From positions 613,993 through 677,992 of the forward strand of contig NZ_BNAS01000003.1 in the NCBI RefSeq assembly GCF_014653785.1: a stretch of 64,000 bases of DNA, written 5' to 3'. The notes under the pieces were generated by a model that was given only the letters and a program-made list of their open reading frames with translations, did no database searches and was not told the DNA's origin. Shown one piece after another: positions 8,745 to 16,090 of the stretch (position 1 is the stretch's first letter; every line of letters starts with the position of its first letter). Position numbers and translations under genes: made by a program. This DNA comes from Promicromonospora soli (GTDB taxonomy: Bacteria > Actinomycetota > Actinomycetes > Actinomycetales > Cellulomonadaceae).

Positions 8745-11069
8745 ATGAGTACCGCAGTGCCCTCGACCACCGGTCGGACGTTCCCGCTGGGGGATGTCCG
8801 GCTCGGCCCAGGACCGTTCGCCGTCGCCCAGCAGCGGGCGCTGGAGGCGGTGCTCGACATCGACCTGGACCGGCTTCTCGCCCCGTTCCTCGCCGCGGCG
8901 GGGCTCGACGGGCGGGCCGAGCCGTACGGCGACTGGGAGAGCGGGGGGCTCGACGGCCACATCGGCGGTCACGTCCTGTCCGCGCACGCGAAGCTGTGGG
9001 CGGTGACCGGCCAGGACGTGCTGCACGACCGCATGGAGCACCTGCTCGACGTGCTCGAGCGCTGCCAGGACGCGGTCGGCACCGGCTATGTCGGCGGGGT
9101 CCCGGACGGGCCGGCCCTGGGCGAGGAGCTCGCCGCCGGGCTCATCGACGCCGACCTGTTCGCCCTCAACGGCCGGTGGGTCCCGGTCTACAACCTGCAC
9201 AAGACGCTCGCCGGCCTCGTCGACGCGGCGACCCACGGGCGCTCCGTGCGCGCGCTGACCATGGCGACGCGCTGGGCCGACTGGTGGCTGTCGGTCACGA
9301 AGACCCTCACCGGCGAGCAGGTCGAGCAGATCCTCACCGCCGAATTCGGCGGGCTCAACGAGGCGTTCGTGGAGCTGGGCGCACTCACCGGCCGCGAGGA
9401 CCTCGTCGCCGAGGGGCGGCGGCTGGCCCATCACAGGCTGCTGGACCCGCTGGCCGACGGGGGCGACCCGCTGGACGGGCTCCACGCCAACACGCAGATC
9501 CCCAAGGTGCTGGGCTATCAGCGCCTGGCCGACCTGGCGCCGGACGGCGACCCGGGCGCTGAGCGGTTCGCCGCAGCGGCCGACGCCTTCTGGTCCTCGG
9601 TTGTCGAGCGCCGCACGCTGGCGATCGGCGGGAACAGCGTGCGTGAGCACTTCCATCCGTCGTCGGACTTCACCGAGGTGATGACGGACCCCGAGGGGCC
9701 GGAGACCTGCAACACCCACAACATGGTCGAGCTCGCGCGGCTGCGGCTCGACCGGGGGCACGACGGGACCGCCGTCGAGCTCGCCGAGCGGGCGCTCTTC
9801 AACCACGTGGTCTCGTCGGTCCACCCCCGGCGCGGGGGATTCGTGTACTTCACGCCGATGCGGCCGGCGCACTACCGGGTGTACTCCCGGCCGCACCTGT
9901 CCATGTGGTGCTGTGTCGGCTCCGGCCTCGAGGGCCACACCAGGTACAACGAGCTCGTCTACACCCACGACGGGCCCGACCTCCGCGTCGAGCTCTACAC
10001 GCCGTCGGTCCTCGACTGGACGGAGGAGGGCCTGCGGGTCGAGCTGTCGACCGAGCTGCCGTTCCGCGACGAGGCTCGGGTCGTCGTCACCTCCGCCTCG
10101 CCCAGGGCGCGCACGCTGCGCCTCCGCGTGCCGTCCTGGGCGGAGCTCGTGGGCCTGAGCGTCGACGACGAGCCGGTCGACGCCGCCGTCGTCGACGGCT
10201 ACGCCGAGGTCGCCCGCACCTGGAGCGGCACGACCGCGGTCACCGTCCGCCTCGCGCCCCGGCTCGTCGCGGAGGCGCTGCCCGACGGGTCCGGCTGGGT
10301 GGCCTTCCGCTACGGCCCCGTCGTGCTCGCATCGCGCGGCGGCGGCGAAGACCTCGAGGGGCTCGTCGCGGGCCCGGACCGCATGGCGCACGTGGCCCAC
10401 GGCCGCAAGATGCCGGTGCGGCGCAGCGGCATCGTGGCCGCCCAGCCGCCGGAGTCGGCCGTGTCGGCCGTCGACGAGCGCACGCTGACCTTCGAGCTCC
10501 AGGTGCTTCGCGAACGGTCCGGCGAGCTCGTTCCCGCCACTGTGCTGCTCGAACCCTTCGCAGGCATCCATGACGAGCGCTACAGCATCTACTTCGCGGC
10601 CGACGCCGACCCGTCCCGTGCCCTGGCCACTCTCCGGACCCTCGACGACGCCGAAACCACCGCCGTCTTCGACAAGGTGACGGCCGGCGAGCAGCAGCCC
10701 GAGGTGGACCACGGGTTCACGGGGGAGCGGACCAAGGCGGGCGGGGCCGACGGGATCCACTGGCGCAGCACGACGGCGTGGTTCGAGTACCGGCTCCGCT
10801 GCCCGGACGGCGCGGCCCTGGTGCGGACGCGCTTCGTCGACCGCGTCGCCAGCCGGCGCAGGGTCCTCCTCAACGGCCGTGAAGCAGTCACGTCACGGAC
10901 GCTGACAGAGCCGGCCGACGGCGAGGGCCTCGCCGAGCACGAGTACGGCCTCACGGAGGCGGTGCGCGAGGCGGGCGCCCTGGGCGAGGTGGTGTTCCGC
11001 GTAGAGGCGGTGGACGGCGCGGACAGCGGCGACCTGCTGGCCGTCGAGGTCCTCCTGCAGCAGGGCTGA
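8745..11069 (+). CDS. GH127-type glycoside hydrolase (beta-L-arabinofuranosidase family)
   Basis: This 774-residue cytoplasmic enzyme belongs to the DUF1680/GH127 group, whose founding member HypBA1 removes beta-L-arabinofuranose residues. The (alpha/alpha)6 barrel covers about residues 15-440. The cysteine-rich active-site elements are present: PETCNTHNM with Glu320 and Cys322, and MWCCVGSGLEGH with Cys389-Cys390, corresponding to the zinc ligands and nucleophile of the family. Beta domains follow to about residue 640, and the extra C-terminal part may be a further beta domain. There is no signal peptide, so it acts on short oligosaccharides taken up from outside. The ATG at 8745 follows an AAGGAG site. 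The pectin-degrading enzyme 5 kb away suggests a shared plant cell-wall diet. Confidence 0.88.
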   Translation: MSTAVPSTTGRTFPLGDVRLGPGPFAVAQQRALEAVLDIDLDRLLAPFLAAAGLDGRAEPYGDWESGGLDGHIGGHVLSAHAKLWAVTGQDVLHDRMEHLLDVLERCQDAVGTGYVGGVPDGPALGEELAAGLIDADLFALNGRWVPVYNLHKTLAGLVDAATHGRSVRALTMATRWADWWLSVTKTLTGEQVEQILTAEFGGLNEAFVELGALTGREDLVAEGRRLAHHRLLDPLADGGDPLDGLHANTQIPKVLGYQRLADLAPDGDPGAERFAAAADAFWSSVVERRTLAIGGNSVREHFHPSSDFTEVMTDPEGPETCNTHNMVELARLRLDRGHDGTAVELAERALFNHVVSSVHPRRGGFVYFTPMRPAHYRVYSRPHLSMWCCVGSGLEGHTRYNELVYTHDGPDLRVELYTPSVLDWTEEGLRVELSTELPFRDEARVVVTSASPRARTLRLRVPSWAELVGLSVDDEPVDAAVVDGYAEVARTWSGTTAVTVRLAPRLVAEALPDGSGWVAFRYGPVVLASRGGGEDLEGLVAGPDRMAHVAHGRKMPVRRSGIVAAQPPESAVSAVDERTLTFELQVLRERSGELVPATVLLEPFAGIHDERYSIYFAADADPSRALATLRTLDDAETTAVFDKVTAGEQQPEVDHGFTGERTKAGGADGIHWRSTTAWFEYRLRCPDGAALVRTRFVDRVASRRRVLLNGREAVTSRTLTEPADGEGLAEHEYGLTEAVREAGALGEVVFRVEAVDGADSGDLLAVEVLLQQG

Positions 11070-11090
11070 TGGGGGTTCGGCCCGAGAGGC

Positions 11091-14000
11091 TCAGGCTCTG
11101 AGGCGCCTGAGGGCGGCGACGTTTCCCTTGCTCTCGTACAGCCTGGTCGCCCGGTCCATCGAGGATCGAGCGTCCGTGGCCAGTCGGGCGGCCGTCTCCA
11201 CCCGCGACCGCTGGACCAGCAGGTCTGCCTTGAGGTTCGGCAGCACGGCGGGAGCCAGGTCGACGGCGGTGGTGGTCATGGCCAGCGCGGCCTCGACCTG
11301 GTCCGGGGCGAGGCACCGGGCCACCGCCATCAATGCCCTGGCACGCACAGCGACACAGTCGGCAGGAGCCACCGCCCGGGCCTCGTCGGCGAGTGACCTC
11401 GCCTCTTCCCGTCGACCCTGCTCCGCGAGGACCAGGGCGAGCCGGGAGGAGGTCTCGCCCACATGCTCAGCCTCCCCGCCCCGACGGAAGGGCTGCAGTG
11501 CGACCCGGTACCCGCCGACCGCCGCGAGGATGTCGCCTGCGACCGCCTCGACGTCGGCGCCGGCCCAGGCGAGGAAGGCGAGAAGCCGGGGTGCGCGCAT
11601 CCGTTCGATCACGAGCGAGCGAGCGCGGTCGAGGAGCTCCCTCGCCGGCTCCAGCTCGCCCGCCATGGCACGGGCGTGAGCGAGCATTCCCATGGTGACG
11701 GGGTTGGGCGGGGCGTGCGGAGGCAGGAGCGACTCGATCTCCGCGATGCAGTCCGGCACCGGAGTCGGCCCGTCGACGAGGCTTCGCGCGACCAGGACTG
11801 CCGCGGCGAGCTGTTCGCGCACGGCCCCGCCACGCCGTGCCACTTCCAGGCTGCGACGCCCGAGGCTCGCGGCGGCGACCAGGTCGCCCCGTCGTTGCTC
11901 CAGCCAGCCGAGCAGGAAGAATGCCTGCGCGAGCCCGTTGTCGTCGCCCGCCTCGGCGAAGAAGTCGCCCGCTTGCCGTGCGGTGGCGGCCAGGTCATCG
12001 GCCGTCACACCCTGGGGACCGGTGATGCACAGGCTTCGTGCATTTTCGAGCCGGGCGAGCCAGCGGTCGACCGGGCCGACGTCCGGCATGGTGGTCAATG
12101 CCAGCAGCAGCTTCTGCGCCCGGGCATGGTCCCCGAGTGGCAGCGAGACCTCGGCCAGCCGCTGGGTGGTGCCAGGGACCAGGGGATGCCCCTCCGGGAG
12201 GAGGTCGAGCGCCCGCGCCAGCAGGTCCGAGGCCGCCGCCATGTCGGTACGCAGGTACGCCCGAGTCCCCGCGGAGGCCAGCTTGGTGCCCGCTCGCGCC
12301 TCGAGTACGCCATCGGGTCCTAGTCCGACCAGCCGCCGGTTGACCACGGCCTGCTCGAGGTGGTGGCCGACGACCGCGTCCAGCTCGTCGCCGAGGGGTC
12401 CGGCGCTGTCCTCCAGCCAGTCCGCGAACGTGAGATGGAGGCGTTCCCGGTCGCGGCGGGTGAGGGTCCGGTACACGGCGTCCCGGATGAGTCCGTGCGG
12501 AAACTCCACCCGGCTGTGCCCAGTGCGCCGCAGGAGTCGCTTCCGGATCAGCGACTGCATGTTTCCCGCCAGGAACGGACGTGCCGCCTCAGGCGCCAGC
12601 ACCTGCAGGGCCTCGAGGCTCAGCTGGTCACCCGTGACGGCCGCGGCTCGAAGCAGGTCCCGCTCGCCGGGGCCGAGCCGGTCGATCCGGGTGGCGAGCA
12701 AGCCCCGCAGCGAAGCGGGGATGGTATCGGTCTCGGCGTGCTCGAACGCGGCCAGAAGTTGCTCGGCGAACAACGGGTTGCCCTGCGCCGTCTCGATGAT
12801 CCGCTCTTCCGCTGCTGCGGGCAGCTCGAGCGAGGCCTGGGCCCTGACCACCTGCCCGATGGCGTCGGGATCGAGCGGGTCGAGGTACATCAGGTCTGCT
12901 CGTTCGCCTCCGACACTCCAGTCGGGGTGCAGCTCGACGAGTTCCGGGCGAGCCAGGAAGAGGAGGAACACGGGCCCGCTGAGCGTGTCCGTGAGGTACT
13001 CGCACAACTCGAACAAGGTCGCCTCGGCCCAGTGCAGGTCATCCACGATCATCACGAGCGGCTGGACGGCGCTGAGGATCTCGAGGGCCCGGCGGAGGTC
13101 CGCGAAGAGCCCATGCGGCAGGCCCTGCGGTTGCCCCGCTCCGAGCGCACCGGTCAGGCGGCCGCCCAGCCCGGGCTCGACGTCGTCCAGGAGGCCGGCC
13201 ACCCCCGCCCAGCCGGCGCCACCACCCGCCTGGACGAGCAGGTCGTGCAGGAGTCCGGGCACCCGACCGGTACCTCCGTCGGGGCAGGCCGTGGTGATCG
13301 TCCGGACCTGTCCGTCGACCGACTCCGCGAACGCCCGGGCGAGCCGGGTCTTGCCGATGCCGGCTTCGCCGAGCACGGTCATCCGCTGTGGTGTCCGTCG
13401 CCGCGCCATGCGGCCGAACGCGGTCCTCAGGCGGGTAACCTCGCTTTCCCGGCCGACCATCTGTGCGCGAAGGTGACGTGGGATCAGCCGGGCGTCGGCG
13501 TCGACGTGGAGCAGGCGCCACGCGACGGGGTCGGCCGGTTCCCGGACCCGCTCGACGACCGCGGCGCCCCGGACCAGCATCATGGCCTGCGGCCCGATGA
13601 GCACCTCGCCGGGGCGGGCGGCCTGCTGCAGCCGGGAGGCCAGCGATACCGCCGGCCCGCTCGCCGCGCGGGCGCCCGTGACACCTGACACGACCTCACC
13701 CGCCTCGACCCCGGCGCGGAACTCACGTGGTTGACCGGGGAGGGCGAGCACACGCTCACGTGCCTGGTGAGCGGCCACGACGGCCCGGAGCGGGTCGTCG
13801 TCGTGTGCGAAGGGCAGTCCGAACCACCCCATGACCCCACCACCGACGGGAACCTCGACGCGCGCCCCGTTGCTGCGCAGCGCCTCGGTGACCAACGCCA
13901 GCGACTCCGCGGCCTTGGTCTGCCCCGCTTCGGGATCGCTGTCGGCGTCGGTGAGGGTCAGATCGACGAAGAGAACCGTCACCGTCCTGCGCTCGCCGGG

Positions 14001-14801
14001 TAGCCAGGTCGACGTCTCGGGCAGGCGGACGGGCGAGGGCACCGCAGCGAGAGCAGGATCCTGGTTCAGGATCCTTCCGTGCAGGGTCCGTAGCTCAAGG
14101 CAGGGCTCGACGCCGAGCTCAGCGACCAAGGTCCGGCGCACCTGCCCGTAAGCCTCCAGCGCATCGGCCTGACGGCCGGCCCGGTAGAGCGCGAGCAGCA
14201 GCTGACCGCGCAGGCCCTCGCGGTAGGGATGGGAGGCGATCAGCGCCTCGAGCTCCGGGATCAGCTCCGCGTGCCTCCCGGTGGCGAGCCGGGCATCGAT
14301 CAGCGCCTCGCGCGCCGTCAGCCGGTGTTCCTCCATGGCAGCGATGGCGGCCTGGGCGAACGGCTCGTAGGCCACATCCGCCAGGGCGGGGCCGCGCCAC
14401 AGGGCCAGTGCCAGCTCCAGCGTCGCTGAACGCTCGTCACCCTCGAGCTCACGAGCTGCCCGGACCAGCTCGTGGAACCGGTTGAGGTCGATGGCGCTCG
14501 CAGGGACCGCGAGGCAATAGCTGGTGCCGGTGGTCTCCACGGCGGTGGTGCCCAGGGACTTCCGGAGCTTCGAGACGAATCCCTGCAGCACAGTCTTCGC
14601 GGTGGCCGGAGCGGCGTCGCCCCACAGGGCGTCGATCAGCCTGTCGACGGTGATCGCCTCGCCGACCTGGAGGGCGAGAATCGTCAGCAGGCTCCGCGCT
14701 CGCCCGCCCGGCACAGCGATCACCCTGCCTCCTCGCCGTACCTCCAGCGGTCCGAGGAGACGAACATCGACGTCGGCTGGCCTGCCGACCGGCACGCTCA
14801 C
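11091..14801 (-). CDS. Giant SARP-type regulator with cyclase-like and ATPase domains
   Basis: The 1236-residue protein has five parts: an OmpR-like DNA-binding domain (about 10-95), a bacterial transcriptional activation domain (100-245), a class III cyclase-like domain (265-430), an ATPase module (445-750) and a C-terminal helical repeat region of TPR type (850-1236). The ATPase shows Walker A GEAGIGKT near residue 480 and Walker B LVMIVDDLHWAE. The cyclase-like domain keeps VLFVDL but has GGGVMGWFG where active cyclases have a second metal-binding aspartate (GDAVM), so it is probably inactive and may bind a ligand. The start is GTG at 14801. The gene faces away from a trio of small genes beginning at 14897, its most likely target. 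Such regulators often activate secondary metabolism. Confidence 0.92.
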   Translation of the reverse strand: MSVPVGRPADVDVRLLGPLEVRRGGRVIAVPGGRARSLLTILALQVGEAITVDRLIDALWGDAAPATAKTVLQGFVSKLRKSLGTTAVETTGTSYCLAVPASAIDLNRFHELVRAARELEGDERSATLELALALWRGPALADVAYEPFAQAAIAAMEEHRLTAREALIDARLATGRHAELIPELEALIASHPYREGLRGQLLLALYRAGRQADALEAYGQVRRTLVAELGVEPCLELRTLHGRILNQDPALAAVPSPVRLPETSTWLPGERRTVTVLFVDLTLTDADSDPEAGQTKAAESLALVTEALRSNGARVEVPVGGGVMGWFGLPFAHDDDPLRAVVAAHQARERVLALPGQPREFRAGVEAGEVVSGVTGARAASGPAVSLASRLQQAARPGEVLIGPQAMMLVRGAAVVERVREPADPVAWRLLHVDADARLIPRHLRAQMVGRESEVTRLRTAFGRMARRRTPQRMTVLGEAGIGKTRLARAFAESVDGQVRTITTACPDGGTGRVPGLLHDLLVQAGGGAGWAGVAGLLDDVEPGLGGRLTGALGAGQPQGLPHGLFADLRRALEILSAVQPLVMIVDDLHWAEATLFELCEYLTDTLSGPVFLLFLARPELVELHPDWSVGGERADLMYLDPLDPDAIGQVVRAQASLELPAAAEERIIETAQGNPLFAEQLLAAFEHAETDTIPASLRGLLATRIDRLGPGERDLLRAAAVTGDQLSLEALQVLAPEAARPFLAGNMQSLIRKRLLRRTGHSRVEFPHGLIRDAVYRTLTRRDRERLHLTFADWLEDSAGPLGDELDAVVGHHLEQAVVNRRLVGLGPDGVLEARAGTKLASAGTRAYLRTDMAAASDLLARALDLLPEGHPLVPGTTQRLAEVSLPLGDHARAQKLLLALTTMPDVGPVDRWLARLENARSLCITGPQGVTADDLAATARQAGDFFAEAGDDNGLAQAFFLLGWLEQRRGDLVAAASLGRRSLEVARRGGAVREQLAAAVLVARSLVDGPTPVPDCIAEIESLLPPHAPPNPVTMGMLAHARAMAGELEPARELLDRARSLVIERMRAPRLLAFLAWAGADVEAVAGDILAAVGGYRVALQPFRRGGEAEHVGETSSRLALVLAEQGRREEARSLADEARAVAPADCVAVRARALMAVARCLAPDQVEAALAMTTTAVDLAPAVLPNLKADLLVQRSRVETAARLATDARSSMDRATRLYESKGNVAALRRLRA

Positions 14802-14896
14802 AGTCTGACTCTACGGGCCACCCGGCAGCCCTTAGCGAGGTTCTAGCGGGCTCGGAGAGCCTGAGCGAACAGACCGGACGCAAGGAGGAGGAAGGT

Positions 14897-15151
14897 ATGC
14901 CGCTCTATCTCGACATCCACGAACAGGCCCCCGAAGGCCTGACGCTCGAGGCGCTGGAACAGGCCCACCGCATCGATCTCCAGAACCAGGACAGGCACGG
15001 CGTGACCTTCAAGCAGTACTGGGCCGACCTCACGGTGGGGAAGGTCTTCTGCCTCGTCGAGGCCCCCAGCGCCGAGGCCGCGGCGGCCGTCCACCGCGAG
15101 GGGCACGGGCTCCTCGCCAACCGCATCTACGAAGTGGTCGAGGGCCACTGA
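14897..15151 (+). CDS. DUF4242 small protein, SCO4226-like
   Basis: This 84-residue protein belongs to the DUF4242 family, small ferredoxin-fold proteins; the Streptomyces member SCO4226 is known as a nickel-binding protein. The characteristic N-terminus MPLYLDIHEQAPEG and the segment KVFCLVEAPSAEAAAAVHREGHG are present, with several histidines that could bind metal. A GGAGGAAGG ribosome site precedes the ATG. It is the first gene of a compact set of three on this strand (gaps of 20 and 27 bases) and is divergent from the giant regulator. A role as a small binding or carrier protein in the same pathway as its two neighbours is inference. Confidence 0.82.
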   Translation: MPLYLDIHEQAPEGLTLEALEQAHRIDLQNQDRHGVTFKQYWADLTVGKVFCLVEAPSAEAAAAVHREGHGLLANRIYEVVEGH

Positions 15152-15171
15152 CCGCACAGGAGGGAAGAACG

Positions 15172-15555
15172 ATGTCCACGACTTTCGTCTACACGGGCAC
15201 CTACCGGGTTCGCCCCGGTCGACTCGAGGACGCCCGGAAGAAGCTCGCCGAGCACGCCGAGTTCGTCGAGGCCAACGAGCCACGGCTGGTGGCCTTCCAT
15301 GTCTTCATCGACGCGGACGCCGAGACGGTGTCGGTCGTGCAGCTCCACCGCGATCCCGAGTCGATGGAGTTCCACATGAAGGTGGTCTCCGAGCACATCA
15401 GCTCGGCACTCGGCGACTATCTGGGAGAAGTCGTGAGCAGCCATGTCTACGGCGGCTCCGGCGCCCCGATCGTCGACTCCATCCGGCAGTACGACCCGGG
15501 AGTCACCGTGGTGCCCGAGCACCTCGCCGGCTTCACCCGTTCGACGGCTGCCTGA
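15172..15555 (+). CDS. ABM-like dimeric alpha/beta-barrel protein
   Basis: This 127-residue protein resembles the antibiotic biosynthesis monooxygenase superfamily (dimeric alpha/beta barrel). The N-terminal strand YTGTYRVRPGRLEDARKKL and the following FHVFIDADAETVSVVQLH match the fold's strand-helix-strand order. Members range from cofactor-free monooxygenases to heme-degrading enzymes and proteins without enzymatic activity, so the reaction cannot be named. The AGGAGGG site before the ATG at 15172 supports the start. It lies between a DUF4242 gene and an SRPBCC gene in one tight cluster. SRPBCC and ABM-like folds are common in aromatic polyketide pathways, but no polyketide synthase is in the window. 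Confidence 0.68.
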   Translation: MSTTFVYTGTYRVRPGRLEDARKKLAEHAEFVEANEPRLVAFHVFIDADAETVSVVQLHRDPESMEFHMKVVSEHISSALGDYLGEVVSSHVYGGSGAPIVDSIRQYDPGVTVVPEHLAGFTRSTAA

Positions 15556-15582
15556 GGCACAATCGATATGGAGGACAGAGCC

Positions 15583-16008
15583 ATGATCAGCTGGGAAAGC
15601 AGCACCTTCATCGCCAGGCCGGCGGACGAGGTCTTCGCGTACGTCGCGGACGTGCGCAACGACCCGACCTGGCACAAGGACGTCCACTCGGCGACCTTGA
15701 TCAAGGGAGACGGCCAACGCGGTGCGGGCACAGTCTTCGACGTCAAGGCCATGGTTTCCGGCACCGAGGAGATCATCGCCTACGAGGCCCCGCGCAGAGT
15801 CGTCCTCAAGGGCGGCAACATGGGAAAGATGGTTCCGACCGACATCCGCACGATCCAGCCGGTCGAGGGCGGCGTGCGGTTCACCCGGCACGTGGACCTC
15901 GACGCAGGAGGCTTCATGGGTTGGATGACGAAGCGGATGCTCGGCATGGTCGCCAAGCGCAATGACCAGTTCGTCGAGAACCTCAAGCAGGTCCTCGAAC
16001 GATCCTGA
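15583..16008 (+). CDS. SRPBCC family protein (polyketide cyclase/dehydratase-like fold)
   Basis: The 141-residue product has the START-like SRPBCC fold: the opening strand SSTFIARPADEVFAYVADV, the helix that follows it, and a long C-terminal helix ending KQVLERS. Members bind hydrophobic ligands in a deep pocket; some are cyclases or dehydratases, many only carriers. I prefer the ATG at 15583 over the one at 15568, because GGAGGA (15570-15575) lies seven bases before the former and overlaps the latter. It is the last gene of the trio that starts at 14897, and a bidirectional hairpin terminator follows. The ligand is unknown. Confidence 0.8.
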   Translation: MISWESSTFIARPADEVFAYVADVRNDPTWHKDVHSATLIKGDGQRGAGTVFDVKAMVSGTEEIIAYEAPRRVVLKGGNMGKMVPTDIRTIQPVEGGVRFTRHVDLDAGGFMGWMTKRMLGMVAKRNDQFVENLKQVLERS

Positions 16009-16043
16009 CCACCGCGGGAAGACGTCCAGCCCGGCGGGCGGTT

Positions 16044-16079
16044 GCGGGGTGGTCGCCTCACTCGAGGCAACCACCCCGC
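16044..16079. terminator. Bidirectional hairpin terminator
   Basis: A 16-bp stem with one mismatch and a four-base loop lies between the convergent SRPBCC and pectinase genes. It can serve both strands. Confidence 0.75.
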
Positions 16080-16090
16080 CGTCGGCCCGG

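Noticed and set aside
8325..10760. Long minus-strand open frame opposite the GH127 gene
   Set aside because: The plus strand encodes a complete enzyme with active-site motifs; the antisense product is Arg/Gly/Val-rich without any fold signature.
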